Shown here: positions 1-10,038 of the stretch, piece after piece | How positions within the stretch are numbered: the first letter of the stretch is position 1 | Layout of the letters: each line of letters starts with the position of its first letter | Origin: Pseudomonas kairouanensis | Lineage (GTDB): Bacteria > Pseudomonadota > Gammaproteobacteria > Pseudomonadales > Pseudomonadaceae | Assembly (NCBI RefSeq): GCF_004682055.1 | Contig: NZ_QUZU01000004.1 | Span: forward strand, 156,977 to 220,976 | Reading direction: 5' to 3' | Length of the DNA: 64,000 nucleotides | Translations under genes and position numbers: made by a program | The notes under the pieces: model-generated | Seen by the model: the letters and a program-made list of their open reading frames with translations, nothing else | Told to the model about the DNA's origin: nothing | Database searches by the model: none

Positions 1-423
1 GGCATCGAGGCTGTTGCGCTGGCCGGGGTGACGTTCACGGGCCATCATCAAGGTGTCGAGGATCGAGCAGTGCTGGGAAATGTCCGCGCGCTCGGTCTGC
101 CCCATCAAGGCGAATTCGTTGTTGATAAAGCCAACGTCGAACGCTGCGTTGTGAATGATCAACTGGGCGCCGTTGATGAACTCAAAAAACTCATCGGCCA
201 CTTCGGCAAAGCGCGGTTTGCCCTTGAGGAATTCGTCGGTGATGCCGTGGACGCCAATCGCGCCTTCATCACTGTCACGGTCCGGTTGCAGGTAAACGTG
301 GAAGTGGCGCCCGGTGAGGCGCCGCCCCATCAGTTCCACACAGCCGATTTCAATGATCCGGTGGCCATCGGTCACCGGCATGCCGGTGGTTTCGGTATCG
401 AGTACAACAGATCGAATGGCCAT
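1..423 (-). CDS. dnaQ: DNA polymerase III epsilon subunit (3'-5' proofreading exonuclease), 3' part outside window
   Basis: Proofreading 3'-5' exonuclease of the replicative polymerase core, acting with the alpha and theta subunits. Reading the minus strand from ATG at 423 gives 141 codons with no stop before the window edge, so only the N-terminal part is visible. Exo I is the DTET motif (Asp9, Glu11) of the DEDD exonuclease family. Further on come the IGVHGIT stretch and HNAAFDVGF, the Exo II aspartate region. GAGAG lies 9-13 bases before the ATG. It follows rnhA on the same strand by 64 bp, the usual Pseudomonas and enterobacterial pairing of dnaQ with rnhA. Confidence 0.95.
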   Translation of the reverse strand, partial: MAIRSVVLDTETTGMPVTDGHRIIEIGCVELMGRRLTGRHFHVYLQPDRDSDEGAIGVHGITDEFLKGKPRFAEVADEFFEFINGAQLIIHNAAFDVGFINNEFALMGQTERADISQHCSILDTLMMARERHPGQRNSLDA

Positions 424-487
424 CAGGGTTCAGCTCTCAACGGTATGGTGTGTTTCAAGAGGCGCGATGTTAACACGTGAGCCGGTA

Positions 488-940
488 TCAGCTCTGCTTG
501 TAGCCTCGCACTTCATCCACACCCCGGTTGGCCAGTTGGTCGGCGCGCTCGTTGCCTGGATGCCCGATGTGGCCGCGCACCCATTTCCAGGTGATGTCAT
601 GGCGATTGCATTGCTCGTCAAGCAGCTGCCACAGGTCGGCATTTTTTACCGGTTCCTTGGCGGCGGTCTTCCAGCCGCGCTTCTTCCAGTTGACCATCCA
701 CTCGTTGATGCCCTTCATCACGTATTGCGAGTCGGTCACCAGCAGCACGTCGCAGCGACGCTTGAGTTCTTCGAGCCCACGGATGGCGCCCATCAGCTCC
801 ATGCGGTTGTTGGTGGTGTTGGGTTCGCCGCCCCACAGCTCCTTCTCGACGCCCTTGCACACCAGCAAGGCGCCCCAACCGCCAGGGCCTGGGTTGCCCT
901 TGCAGGCGCCATCGGTGAAGAGTTCTACGGTATCGGTCAT
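488..940 (-). CDS. rnhA: Ribonuclease HI
   Basis: Cytoplasmic endonuclease that cuts the RNA strand of RNA-DNA hybrids, removing primers and R-loops. The protein has 150 residues, close to the E. coli enzyme. All catalytic positions of the family are present and even share E. coli numbering: Asp10 ([11 protein letters not shown]), Glu48 (NRMELMGAI), Asp70 (LLVTDSQYV) and Asp134 (NERADQLAN), plus the supporting His124 in WVRGHIGH. The gene sits between the methyltransferase (32 bp upstream) and dnaQ on the same strand, so the three may be co-transcribed. Confidence 0.97.
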   Translation of the reverse strand: MTDTVELFTDGACKGNPGPGGWGALLVCKGVEKELWGGEPNTTNNRMELMGAIRGLEELKRRCDVLLVTDSQYVMKGINEWMVNWKKRGWKTAAKEPVKNADLWQLLDEQCNRHDITWKWVRGHIGHPGNERADQLANRGVDEVRGYKQS

Positions 941-972
941 CGGTTGCTCAATCTGAAATCTAAAAGGAGGCT

Positions 973-1731
973 TTACGGTTCACGCTGCTCGCGGTTGACC
1001 TTGGCCATGGGCATCGGCACCAGCTTGCCCATGGGCTCGCGCCGCACCTGCTGCACGGGGCGCAGCCCGACCACGATCTTGCGCGCCACCAATAAATAGA
1101 AGCCACCCCCCGACAGTTGCCAGGCGCCTGCACGACGTTCCCAGCCCGCCAGACGGGCTTGCCACTTGGTGGAGGCAAGCGGCGGACGATAGCACCCGAA
1201 GCGGCGTTTCTCCAGCGCGAAGCCCAGCAGGTTCAACCAGTCACCCACCCGTGAAGGCGCAATACAACGCGCCTGGCGCAGCGCGTCGTGGGCGAACACG
1301 TGGCGCAGGCCCCAGCTGCTCCAGGGGTTGATGCCGATAATCAGCAAATGGCCACCAGGGCGCACGCTGCTCGCCGCTTCCCGCAACAGGCCGTGGGGCG
1401 ACAGGCAGAAATCCAGGCCATGCTGCAACACCACCACATCGGCGGCGTGCTCGCTCAACGGCCAGGCCTGTTCTTCACAGACAATTTCCACACCCGGCAA
1501 CGGCGCCCCCAGGCGCACGTTGCGTTGCACCTGCGGCGCAGCCGGTGGCGTTTGGGCCGACGGCCCGTAATGCACCAGGTAGCCACCAAAGAACCGCCCA
1601 AGCTCGTCTTCGAGCATGCGCCGCTCTTCGTCCAGCAAAAATTGCCCGACCGGCCCGGACAGCCATTCACGGGCCGAGCTGATCAGGGCCAGCCACTCAG
1701 GATCGGCCTGGGCGAACGCTTTATCAGTCAT
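973..1731 (-). CDS. SAM-dependent class I methyltransferase
   Basis: Putative S-adenosylmethionine-dependent methyltransferase of the small Methyltransf_11-like group; the substrate is unknown. The chosen ATG at 1731 has GGAG six bases upstream; an in-frame TTG four codons earlier overlaps that ribosome site and is less likely. The 252-residue product contains [12 protein letters not shown] (motif II/post-I region) and [11 protein letters not shown], the typical late strand of the fold. The classical glycine-rich motif I is not obvious, so the N-terminal SAM pocket is divergent. It is divergent from gloB with a 65-bp gap. The same gene lies at this place in other Pseudomonas (PA1814 position). 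Confidence 0.85.
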   Translation of the reverse strand: MTDKAFAQADPEWLALISSAREWLSGPVGQFLLDEERRMLEDELGRFFGGYLVHYGPSAQTPPAAPQVQRNVRLGAPLPGVEIVCEEQAWPLSEHAADVVVLQHGLDFCLSPHGLLREAASSVRPGGHLLIIGINPWSSWGLRHVFAHDALRQARCIAPSRVGDWLNLLGFALEKRRFGCYRPPLASTKWQARLAGWERRAGAWQLSGGGFYLLVARKIVVGLRPVQQVRREPMGKLVPMPMAKVNREQREP

Positions 1732-1796
1732 TGCATTCTCCAACTCGCCTAGACGTTCTAAGATGCACCAATGTGTTCAGCTTGGCGAATCGAAGA

Positions 1797-2564
1797 ATGA
1801 TACAGATCAGTGCCCTGCCCGCCTTCACCGATAACTACATCTGGTTGTTACAGGACCCGTCGACCCACCGCTGCGCCGTGATCGACCCTGGCGACGCCGC
1901 CCCCGTGCTGGCCTGGCTCAAACAGAACCCCCAGTGGACCCTCAGCGACATCCTGATCACCCACCATCACCATGATCATGTCGGCGGTGTGGAGCAACTC
2001 AAAGGTGTCACGGATGCCAAGGTCTACGGCCCGGCCAACGAAAACATCCCGGCACGGGACGTAGCGTTGAACGATAACGACCGCATCACAGTGCTCGGTT
2101 GGGACTTCGACATTTATACCGTACCCGGCCATACCCTGGGCCATATCGCCTTTTATCACCAGGGCGTGCTGTTCTGTGGCGACACCCTCTTCGCCGCCGG
2201 TTGCGGGCGCCTGTTCGAAGGCACCCCGCAGCAGATGCACACCTCGCTTGAGCGCCTGGCAGCCCTGCCCGCCGACACCCTGGTGTACTGCACCCACGAA
2301 TACACACAAAGTAACCTCAAGTTCGCCCAGGCGGTGGAACCGGACAACACCGATATCGCCGAACGGGTGGAAAGTGTCCGCCAACTGCGGGCCCGCGGCG
2401 AGATCACGCTGCCTTCCAACCTGGCCCTGGAAAAACGCACCAACCCATTTTTGCGCACCACTGAAACATCCGTTAAACAAAAAGCGGACGAACGGAATGG
2501 CCGGGACAACCGCTCTGGGGCCGAGGTGTTTGCTAGCTTGAGGGCTTGGAAGGATAAGTTCTAA
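1797..2564 (+). CDS. gloB: Hydroxyacylglutathione hydrolase (glyoxalase II)
   Basis: Hydrolyses S-D-lactoylglutathione to D-lactate and glutathione, the second step of methylglyoxal detoxification. The 255-residue length is normal for the family. The metallo-beta-lactamase metal motif THHHHDH is at residues 55-61 (His56, His58, Asp60, His61). GHTLGHIAF and [13 protein letters not shown] supply the remaining metal ligands, and the C-terminal FLRTTE motif is typical of bacterial GloB. The ATG at 1797 starts at [10 protein letters not shown], where family members begin; longer in-frame starts overlap the methyltransferase promoter. Confidence 0.96.
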   Translation: MIQISALPAFTDNYIWLLQDPSTHRCAVIDPGDAAPVLAWLKQNPQWTLSDILITHHHHDHVGGVEQLKGVTDAKVYGPANENIPARDVALNDNDRITVLGWDFDIYTVPGHTLGHIAFYHQGVLFCGDTLFAAGCGRLFEGTPQQMHTSLERLAALPADTLVYCTHEYTQSNLKFAQAVEPDNTDIAERVESVRQLRARGEITLPSNLALEKRTNPFLRTTETSVKQKADERNGRDNRSGAEVFASLRAWKDKF

Positions 2565-2662
2565 GCACACGCATTCTGATACGGATTTTCTGAATGGTTG
2601 ACCGGAACCAAAGTGCTTTCTAGAATCGCCCGACATTTTTGCCCGGAACTTACTTCCAGCCA

Positions 2663-4069
2663 ATGTCGTCATCTATTCGTAAATCCAACCATTCAGACGC
2701 ATTGACCCGCCTGGCTCAAGCCGTGGCGGTGGCTGTGTCCGCAACTCTGGCGGGCTGCCAATCGACAAATTTCGCTGCACAATCCACCGTGCAACCCAAA
2801 CCCAATCTTGTTACCAAGATCAAGCAAAAACCTATCTGGCTCTCAGAGAAGCCTACCCCCGAAGTGCCCCAGGATGTTTGGGAACGCATGCGTCGGGGCT
2901 TTCAATTGCAGGATGGCGTGGGCGTCAACCCACGTATCGAACAACAGCGCCTGTGGTTCGCCAGTAACCCATCCTTCCTGGAGAACGCCGGAGAACGCGG
3001 CAGCCTCTATATTCATTACATCGTCGAGCGCCTTGAAGAACGCAACATGCCCCTGGAGCTGGCGCTGCTGCCAGTGATTGAAAGTGCCTACAACCCCATG
3101 GCCTATTCCCGTAGCGATGCGGTCGGCCTGTGGCAGTTCATCCCCTCCACCGGGCGTTACTTCAACCTGCGCCAGACCCGCGCCTACGACGGCCGCCGCG
3201 ATATCACCGCTTCCACTACTGCCGCCCTGGACTATCTGACCCGTCTGCACGATATGTTCAACGGCGACTGGCTGCTGGCGCTCGCTGCCTATAACGCCGG
3301 TGAAGGCACCGTCAGCCGGGCCATCGAGCGCAACGAAAAACTCGGTTTGCCCACCGACTACTGGAACCTGCCGCTGCCCCAGGAAACCAAGGACTATGTG
3401 CCCAAGTTCCTGGCGCTGTCCCAGGTGGTGTTGGCCCCGGAGGCCTACGGTGTCAACCTGAACCCGATTGCCAACACGCCGTACTTCGAAGTGGTTGAAG
3501 TCAAGCAAAGCATGGACCTGTCACGGGTTGCCGCGCTGGCTGAGATCGACGAAGACGAACTGTTCCAGCTCAACCCGGCCCTGAAACAACGCACCACCCT
3601 GGACGGGCCCCAGCATCTGCTGGTGCCTAGTTCCAAGGCACAATTGCTCACCAGCACCCTCTCGACCATGAAGCCGGAAGAGTTGTTGGCCATGCGCCCG
3701 AAAAAGCAGGTGTTCGACGAAGTCGAGACTGCTCGCGTTGCCGGGCGTTCCCGCAGCTACAAGGTACGCAGCGGCGACAACCTCACGCTGATCGCCAAGG
3801 CTAACAAGGTCGACGTGCACGACCTGCAGCGTTGGAACAAACTCAACGGCCAGTCACTCAAGGTCGGCCAGACCCTGGTGATGCAAGACACCCGCCGCGC
3901 GGTGGCCAGCAGCAAAAAGCCAACGCAATACAAGGTCAAGAAAGGCGATTCGCTGTACATCGTCGCCAAGCGTTTCAACGTTGAGATGCAACATCTCAAG
4001 CGTTGGAACCCACGCACTGGCCAGGCGTTGAAGCCGGGGCAGATGCTGGTGGTTTCCGGGCCGCGCTAA
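2663..4069 (+). CDS. mltD: Membrane-bound lytic murein transglycosylase D with two LysM domains
   Basis: Peptidoglycan-cleaving lytic transglycosylase, probably anchored to the outer membrane. The 468-residue product begins with a lipoprotein signal ending LAGC (lipidated Cys32). The SLT domain lies at about 110-230: catalytic Glu140 in PVIESAYNP, then GLWQFIPSTG and LAAYNAGEG. Two C-terminal LysM repeats that bind peptidoglycan lie at about 365-407 and 422-465. ATG 2663 is preferred over an in-frame TTG at 2639 because it gives a compact signal peptide. gloB-mltD adjacency is conserved in Pseudomonas. Confidence 0.95.
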   Translation: MSSSIRKSNHSDALTRLAQAVAVAVSATLAGCQSTNFAAQSTVQPKPNLVTKIKQKPIWLSEKPTPEVPQDVWERMRRGFQLQDGVGVNPRIEQQRLWFASNPSFLENAGERGSLYIHYIVERLEERNMPLELALLPVIESAYNPMAYSRSDAVGLWQFIPSTGRYFNLRQTRAYDGRRDITASTTAALDYLTRLHDMFNGDWLLALAAYNAGEGTVSRAIERNEKLGLPTDYWNLPLPQETKDYVPKFLALSQVVLAPEAYGVNLNPIANTPYFEVVEVKQSMDLSRVAALAEIDEDELFQLNPALKQRTTLDGPQHLLVPSSKAQLLTSTLSTMKPEELLAMRPKKQVFDEVETARVAGRSRSYKVRSGDNLTLIAKANKVDVHDLQRWNKLNGQSLKVGQTLVMQDTRRAVASSKKPTQYKVKKGDSLYIVAKRFNVEMQHLKRWNPRTGQALKPGQMLVVSGPR

Positions 4070-4092
4070 GACCTGAAGCACAATGAGGAGCG

Positions 4093-4186
4093 AATGTGGG
4101 AGGGGGCTTGCTCCCGATAGCGGAGTGTCAGTCACCAAATTCATTGGCTGACACACTGCTATCGGGAGCAAGCCCCCTCCCACATT
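4093..4186. repeat. REPIN (paired inverted REP elements) 1
   Basis: Two REP units face each other. The left arm starts AATGTGGGAGGGGGCTTGC and the right arm ends with its exact complement, GCAAGCCCCCTCCCACATT. Inner arms CCCGATAGC/GCTATCGGG and GTGTCAG/CTGACAC flank a short spacer. This is the P. fluorescens-type mobile palindrome spread by RAYT transposases encoded elsewhere. It lies between mltD and the peptide ABC operon and could also end mltD transcription. Confidence 0.9.
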
Positions 4187-4280
4187 GGTTCTCCAGTGAT
4201 TCCAGCAACCTTTTTCCAACCGGAACAAGCTGTTACTGTACCGATCATAAAGCCCAAGCCGCCTGGATCGGATCTCTGAC

Positions 4281-6110
4281 TTGAAGCGTCCCCTCCTTCT
4301 ACTAATAAGTCTGGCCTTGAGCTTTGCTGCGAACGCGACGATTACCGAGAGCCACGGTTACGCGCAGTTCGGCACGCTCAAATACCCAGCCAAATTCACC
4401 CACTTCGATTGGGTAAACCCTGCGGCGCCGAAAGGCGGGACCTTGCGGGTCATGGCATTTGGCACCTTCGATACGCTCAACCCCTACACGTTCAAGGGCT
4501 CAAGCCCGGTTTCCACGCCCAATTTCCTGCAGTACGGCGTCAATGAGCTCAATGAGCCCTTGATGGTCGGTACCGGCCAGTACGCGCCGTCCGGCGATGA
4601 ACCGACGTCCAGCTATGGGCTGATTGCCCAGTCGGTGGAATACAGCGAGGACCGCAGTTGGGTGGTATTCAACCTGCGGCCCGAAGCGCGCTTTCATGAT
4701 GGCAAGCCGATCACGGCCTATGACGTGGCGTTTTCCTATCGCACCCTGCTGACCGAAGGCCACCCGCAGTACCGCACCAACCTTCAGGAGGTGGCGCGGG
4801 TCGACATCCTCAACCGGCATCGCATCCGCTTTGTGTTCAAGCGTGCCGGCAACCCGCTGCTGATCCTGCGCCTGGGCGAGTTGCCGGTGCTGCCCCAGCA
4901 TTACTGGAAGAACCGCGACTTCAAGGCCACCACCTTCGAACCACCGCTGGGCAGCGGACCGTATCGCATCAGCAAGGTCACCCCTGGCCGGCAACTGGTG
5001 TTTGAACGGGTAAAGGACTACTGGGGCAAGGACCTGCCGGTCAATCGGGGGTTCTATAACTACGACAACGTCGAAGTGGAGTTCTACCGCGACAGCGACG
5101 TGGCCTTCGAAGCCTTCAAAGCGGGCGAGTTCGATATCTACATTGAGCACCAGGCCAAGAACTGGGCCACGGGCTATGACTTTCCGGCAGTCAACCGTGG
5201 CGACGTGATCAAGGCGCAGATCGCCCACCAGATCCCCACCCAGAGCCAGGGCCTGTTCATGAACACCCGGCGGCCTAGCTTCAGCCAGGCCAAAGTGCGC
5301 GAGGCCCTGGGGTTGATGTTCGACTTTGAATGGACCAACCGCACCCTGTTCAGCAGCGCCTACAAGCGCACGTTGAGCTACTACCCCAACAGCGAGTTCG
5401 CGGCAACCGGCGTGCCGGTGGGCCACGAATGGCTGATGCTCTCGCCCTACCGTGATCAGTTGCCCATCAACCTGTTTACGCAACCGTTCAGCCTGCCCCA
5501 GACCGATGGGCGCGGCATCCCCCGCGACACGCTGCGCCGCGCCCTGGCCCTGCTGGGCGAGGCCGGCTGGAAGCTGTCGGGGCAACGCCTGCTCAACAGT
5601 GACGGGCAGCCGCTGCGCTTCGAGATCCTGCTGGTCAACCCGAACCTGGAGCGCATCCTGCAGCCCTATGTGGAGAACCTGATCAGTATCGGCATCGACG
5701 CGCGCCTGCGCACCGTCGACCGCGCTCAATACAAGCAGCGCCTGGATCAATTCGACTTCGACATGATCCTGATCACCCTCAACCAAACCTTGAGCCCAGG
5801 CCTTGAGCAGTGGCAGTACTTCCACTCCAGCCAAGCGTCGATCAAGGGCAGCAAAAACTTCGCAGGCATCAACAACCCGATTGTCGATCACCTGCTGGAA
5901 AAACTGCTGGCCGCTCAGACTCGCGAAGAGCAACTGGCCGCCGGCCGCGCCCTGGACCGGGTGTTGCTGTGGCAGCACTACAGCATTCCCAACTGGTACC
6001 TCAACTATCATCGCCTGGCCTACCGCAACCGGTTCGCCTTTGTCACCACGCCGCCCTACAGCCTGGGCCTGAGCGCATGGTGGCTGAAAGCTTCGGAGAA
6101 CGCCCAATGA
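4281..6110 (+). CDS. nppA1: Peptide/peptidyl-nucleoside ABC transporter, periplasmic substrate-binding protein (first of two)
   Basis: Family 5 solute-binding protein (YejA/DppA type), 609 residues, that would hand oligopeptide-like substrates to the permease encoded downstream. The start is a TTG at 4281; no ATG lies near, and this start gives a clean Sec signal (MKRPLLLLISLALSFAANA). The mature protein opens with the HFDWVNPAAPKGGTLR block typical of this subgroup and has DVAFSYRTLL and PLGSGPYRI motifs. Its stop overlaps the ATG of the next binding protein (ATGA). By gene order beside mltD it corresponds to P. aeruginosa NppA1; the substrate is inferred from that family. Confidence 0.88.
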   Translation: MKRPLLLLISLALSFAANATITESHGYAQFGTLKYPAKFTHFDWVNPAAPKGGTLRVMAFGTFDTLNPYTFKGSSPVSTPNFLQYGVNELNEPLMVGTGQYAPSGDEPTSSYGLIAQSVEYSEDRSWVVFNLRPEARFHDGKPITAYDVAFSYRTLLTEGHPQYRTNLQEVARVDILNRHRIRFVFKRAGNPLLILRLGELPVLPQHYWKNRDFKATTFEPPLGSGPYRISKVTPGRQLVFERVKDYWGKDLPVNRGFYNYDNVEVEFYRDSDVAFEAFKAGEFDIYIEHQAKNWATGYDFPAVNRGDVIKAQIAHQIPTQSQGLFMNTRRPSFSQAKVREALGLMFDFEWTNRTLFSSAYKRTLSYYPNSEFAATGVPVGHEWLMLSPYRDQLPINLFTQPFSLPQTDGRGIPRDTLRRALALLGEAGWKLSGQRLLNSDGQPLRFEILLVNPNLERILQPYVENLISIGIDARLRTVDRAQYKQRLDQFDFDMILITLNQTLSPGLEQWQYFHSSQASIKGSKNFAGINNPIVDHLLEKLLAAQTREEQLAAGRALDRVLLWQHYSIPNWYLNYHRLAYRNRFAFVTTPPYSLGLSAWWLKASENAQ

Positions 6111-7939
6111 TGTCATTGCGTACTGCCCTGCTCGGCAGCCTGCTGCTGTGCACCGTGGCCCAAGCCGCCCCGCAACATGCGTTGACGCTTTACAACGAAC
6201 CGCCCAAATACCCCGCCAACTTCAAGCACTTCGACTACGTGAACCCGGACGCGCCCAAGGGCGGCACCTTTCGCGAGTCGTCCATGGGTGGCTTCGACAG
6301 CCTCAACCCCTACATCAGCAAGGGCGTACCGGCCGATAACCTGGGCCTGATCTACGACACCCTGGCCATGCAAAGCCTGGACGAGCCCATCACTGAATAC
6401 GGCCTGGTGGCCGGCAAGATCGAGAAGGCCCCGGACAACAGCTGGGTACGCTTCTACCTGCGCCCCGAGGCGCGCTTCCATGACGGCCATCCGATCCGCG
6501 CTGAAGACGTGGTGTTCACCTTCCAGACCCTGCTCAAGGAAGGCTCGCCCATCTACCGTACCTACTACGCCGATGTGGACGACGTGGTCGCCGAAGACCC
6601 GCTGCGGGTGCTGTTCAAGTTCAAGCGCACCAACAACCGTGAGTTGCCACTGATCCTCGGACAGTTGCCGGTTTTGCCCAAGCACTGGTGGGCCACCCGC
6701 GATTTTGCCAAGGGCAACCTCGAAGTGCCGCTGGGCAGCGGGCCTTACAAGGTGGCCGAGGTCAAGGCCGGGCGCATGATCCGCTACGAGCGGGTCAAGG
6801 ACTACTGGGCCAAGGACCTGCCGATCACCAAAGGTTTCTACAACTTCGATACCCGCATCACAGACTATTACCGCGACAGCACCGTTTCCCTTGAAGCCTT
6901 GAAGGCCGGGCAGTTCGACTACTGGCTGGAGTTCAGCGCCAAGAACTGGGCCAATGCCTATAACATCCCGGCCGTCGCCGACGGCCGCTTGATCAAGGAA
7001 GAAATCCCCAACGGCAACCCCACCGGGATGCAGGGGTTTGTGTTCAACATGCGCAAACCGATGTTCCAGGATGTGCGAGTACGCAAAGCCATCAGCCTGT
7101 TGCTGGATTTCGAGTGGAGCAACAAGCAGTTGTTCAACGGTGCCTATACCCGCACCCGCAGTTATTTCGAAAACTCGGAGATGGCGGCCACCGGCCTGCC
7201 CGGCCCGGATGAGTTGGCGATCCTTGAACCGCTGCGCGACAAGATCCCGCCCGAAGTCTTTACCCAGGCCTTCGAGCCTGCCAAAACCGACGGCAGCGGC
7301 ATGATCCGCACTCAGCAACGCGAAGCCTACCAACTGTTGCAGGAAGCCGGCTGGCGCATCGTCGATGACAAGATGGTGGACACCACCGGCAAGCCGGTGA
7401 CCATCGAGTTCCTGCTGGCCCAGACCGAGTTCGAGCGCATCCTGCTGCCCTTCAAGCGCAACCTGTCCGACCTGGGCGTTGACCTGGTGATTCGGCGAGT
7501 GGACGTGTCGCAGTTCGTCAACCGTATCCGCTCGCGGGATTTCGACATGCTGGTGGGCAGCTTCCCCCAATCGACCTCGCCGGGTAACGAACAACGGGAG
7601 TTCTGGAAGTCCTCCAGCGCCGACAAGCCGGGCAGCCGCAACTACATGGGCCTCAAGGATCCGGCCATCGACCAGTTGGTGGAAGAGCTGATCGACGCCG
7701 ACTCGCGCAAAAGCCTGGTGGCCCACGCCAAGGCCCTGGATCGCGTGTTGCAGTTCGGCTACTACGTGATCCCCAACTGGCATATCAAGACCTTCCGCGT
7801 GGCCTACTGGAACCATCTGGGCCACCCCAACGTCCCACCGCGCTACGACGTCGGCACTGCCACCTGGTGGGCCAAACCCGATGTGAAACCTGTCATCACC
7901 CTGGACACGAGCGCCGATCCGGCGAGCGGAGGCGATTAA
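6107..7939 (+). CDS. nppA2: Peptide/peptidyl-nucleoside ABC transporter, periplasmic substrate-binding protein (second)
   Basis: A 610-residue paralogue of the preceding binding protein, sharing the NFKHFDYVNPDAPKGGTFR opening, DVVFTFQTLLKEG and PLGSGPYKV. The signal peptide is MMSLRTALLGSLLLCTVAQA. The ATG overlaps the previous stop by four bases, so translation is probably coupled; longer in-frame reading upstream only shadows the first gene. Two tandem binding proteins in front of a single permease are the hallmark of the Npp version of the Yej system and suggest two substrate ranges feeding one channel. Confidence 0.9.
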   Translation: MMSLRTALLGSLLLCTVAQAAPQHALTLYNEPPKYPANFKHFDYVNPDAPKGGTFRESSMGGFDSLNPYISKGVPADNLGLIYDTLAMQSLDEPITEYGLVAGKIEKAPDNSWVRFYLRPEARFHDGHPIRAEDVVFTFQTLLKEGSPIYRTYYADVDDVVAEDPLRVLFKFKRTNNRELPLILGQLPVLPKHWWATRDFAKGNLEVPLGSGPYKVAEVKAGRMIRYERVKDYWAKDLPITKGFYNFDTRITDYYRDSTVSLEALKAGQFDYWLEFSAKNWANAYNIPAVADGRLIKEEIPNGNPTGMQGFVFNMRKPMFQDVRVRKAISLLLDFEWSNKQLFNGAYTRTRSYFENSEMAATGLPGPDELAILEPLRDKIPPEVFTQAFEPAKTDGSGMIRTQQREAYQLLQEAGWRIVDDKMVDTTGKPVTIEFLLAQTEFERILLPFKRNLSDLGVDLVIRRVDVSQFVNRIRSRDFDMLVGSFPQSTSPGNEQREFWKSSSADKPGSRNYMGLKDPAIDQLVEELIDADSRKSLVAHAKALDRVLQFGYYVIPNWHIKTFRVAYWNHLGHPNVPPRYDVGTATWWAKPDVKPVITLDTSADPASGGD

Positions 7940-9016
7940 ATGCTGGCCTATATCTTTCGCCGCCTGTTGCTGATCATCCCCACGCTGTTCGGGATTCTGT
8001 TGATCAACTTCGTCATCATCCAGGCCGCCCCCGGCGGCCCGGTTGAGCAAATGATCGCCAAGCTGGAAGGCTTTGAAGGCGCCACCAGCCGCATTGCCGG
8101 CGGTGGTGCCGAAGTGTCGGTGGCCGGTTCCAGCAGCTACCGGGGCGCCCAGGGCCTGGACCCGGCGCTGATCAAGGAAATCGAGAAAATGTACGGCTTC
8201 GACAAGTCGGCGCCGGAACGCTTGTGGATCATGGTCAAGAACTACGCCCGGCTGGACTTTGGCGACAGCTTCTTCCGCGACGCCAAGGTCATCGACCTGA
8301 TCAAGGAAAAGATGCCGGTGTCCATATCCCTCGGGTTATGGAGCACGCTGATCATGTACCTGGTGTCGATCCCCCTGGGGATCGCCAAGGCCACGCGCCA
8401 TGGCAGCCACTTTGATGTGTGGACCAGTTCGGCGATTATCGTCGGCTATGCGATCCCGGCGTTCCTGTTCGCGATCCTGCTGATCGTGGTATTTGCCGGC
8501 GGCAGTTACTTCGACTGGTTCCCCTTGCGCGGCCTCACCTCCAACAACTTCGACGAACTGAGCTGGGGCGGCAAGATCCTCGACTATTTCTGGCACCTGG
8601 CACTGCCCATTACGGCGTTGGTGATCGGCAACTTTGCCACCATGACCCTGCTGACCAAAAACAGCTTTCTCGACGAGATCAACAAACAGTACGTGGTGAC
8701 CGCCAAAGCCAAAGGCCTGACCAATCACCGGGTGCTCTACGGCCATGTGTTTCGCAACGCGATGCTACTGGTGATCGCCGGTTTCCCCTCAGCCTTCATC
8801 GGCATCTTCTTCACCGGTTCCTTGCTGGTGGAAGTGATCTTCTCCCTCGACGGCCTGGGCCTGATGAGCTTTGAAGCGGCAATCAACCGCGATTACCCGG
8901 TGGTGTTCGGCACCCTGTTCATCTTCACCCTGTTGGGCCTGGTGGTGAAACTGATCGGCGACCTCACCTACACCCTGGTCGATCCACGTATCGACTTCGC
9001 CAGCCGGGAGCATTGA
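7940..9016 (+). CDS. nppB: ABC transporter permease (YejB-like)
   Basis: Inner-membrane permease of the peptide importer, 358 residues, starting immediately after the stop of the second binding protein. The N-terminal membrane segment ([21 protein letters not shown]) is followed by a hydrophilic periplasmic insertion (about 40-110). The transport domain contains [17 protein letters not shown] and the EAA-like loop [23 protein letters not shown] that docks on the ATPase. Length and insertion match YejB, not the shorter DppB. Confidence 0.93.
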   Translation: MLAYIFRRLLLIIPTLFGILLINFVIIQAAPGGPVEQMIAKLEGFEGATSRIAGGGAEVSVAGSSSYRGAQGLDPALIKEIEKMYGFDKSAPERLWIMVKNYARLDFGDSFFRDAKVIDLIKEKMPVSISLGLWSTLIMYLVSIPLGIAKATRHGSHFDVWTSSAIIVGYAIPAFLFAILLIVVFAGGSYFDWFPLRGLTSNNFDELSWGGKILDYFWHLALPITALVIGNFATMTLLTKNSFLDEINKQYVVTAKAKGLTNHRVLYGHVFRNAMLLVIAGFPSAFIGIFFTGSLLVEVIFSLDGLGLMSFEAAINRDYPVVFGTLFIFTLLGLVVKLIGDLTYTLVDPRIDFASREH

Positions 9017-9017
9017 G

Positions 9018-10037
9018 ATGAACCTGTCCCCCCTCAATCGCCGCCGGTTCGAGCGGTTCAAGGCCAACAAGCGCGGCTGGTGGTCACTGTGGCTGTTTTT
9101 GATTCTATTTGTGCTGAGCCTGGGCGCCGAACTGATCGCCAACGACAAGCCGCTGGCGGTGCACTACGACGGTGGCTGGTACTTCCCGGCGCTCAAGCGC
9201 TACCCGGAGACCACCTTTGGCGGCGAGTTCCCGCTGGAGGCCAACTACAAGAGCCCGTATATCCAGGAATTGCTCAAGGCCAAGGACGCCTGGACCCTGT
9301 GGGCGCCGATCCCCTTCAGCTACCAGAGCATCAACTACGACCTCAAGGTCCCGGCTCCGGCGCCCCCTTCCGGCGACAACCTGCTGGGCACCGATGACCA
9401 GGGCCGCGACGTGCTGGCACGGGTGATCTATGGCTTTAGGGTATCGGTGCTGTTTGCCCTGACGCTCACGGTACTCAGCTCCATCATCGGCGTGATCGCC
9501 GGGGCCCTGCAGGGGTTCTATGGCGGCTGGGTCGATCTGGCCGGGCAGCGCTTCCTGGAGATCTGGTCCGGCTTGCCGGTGCTGTACCTGTTGATCATCC
9601 TTGCCAGCTTCGTGCAGCCCAACTTCTGGTGGCTGCTGGGGATCATGCTGTTGTTTTCCTGGATGAGCCTGGTGGACGTGGTGCGCGCCGAGTTCCTGCG
9701 CGGACGCAACCTGGAATACGTGCGCGCGGCCCGGGCGCTGGGCATGCAGAACGGCGCGATCATGTTCCGGCATATCCTGCCCAATGCCATGGTTTCGACC
9801 ATGACCTTCATGCCGTTCATCCTCACCGGCGCCATCGGCACCCTCACCGCGCTGGACTTCCTGGGCTTCGGCCTGCCCGCCGGTTCGCCGTCGCTGGGTG
9901 AGTTGGTGGCCCAGGGCAAATCCAACCTGCAAGCGCCGTGGCTGGGCATGAGTGCCTTTGCCGTGCTGGCGATCATGTTGAGTTTGCTGGTGTTTATCGG
10001 CGAGTCCGCTCGCGATGCCTTCGACCCGAGGAAATAA
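9018..10037 (+). CDS. nppC: ABC transporter permease (YejE-like)
   Basis: Second permease subunit, 339 residues, with its ATG one base after the previous stop codon. It begins MNLSPLNRRRFERFKANKRG, followed by one membrane span and a long periplasmic loop containing LLGTDDQGRDVLARVIYG, the signature of DppC/OppC-type permeases. Four to five further spans follow, with the EAA loop YVRAARALGMQNGAIMFRHILPNA. It pairs with the YejB-like subunit to form the channel. Confidence 0.93.
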   Translation: MNLSPLNRRRFERFKANKRGWWSLWLFLILFVLSLGAELIANDKPLAVHYDGGWYFPALKRYPETTFGGEFPLEANYKSPYIQELLKAKDAWTLWAPIPFSYQSINYDLKVPAPAPPSGDNLLGTDDQGRDVLARVIYGFRVSVLFALTLTVLSSIIGVIAGALQGFYGGWVDLAGQRFLEIWSGLPVLYLLIILASFVQPNFWWLLGIMLLFSWMSLVDVVRAEFLRGRNLEYVRAARALGMQNGAIMFRHILPNAMVSTMTFMPFILTGAIGTLTALDFLGFGLPAGSPSLGELVAQGKSNLQAPWLGMSAFAVLAIMLSLLVFIGESARDAFDPRK

Positions 10038-10038
10038 G

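Noticed and set aside
5810..6106. 99-codon N-terminal extension of the second binding protein
   Set aside because: It runs inside nppA1 out of frame and would bury the clear signal peptide starting at 6107.
4500..8050. Long minus-strand frames (538 and 645 codons) across the two binding-protein genes
   Set aside because: Antisense shadows of nppA1 and nppA2; low-complexity Val/Gly/Gln/His composition and no ribosome sites.
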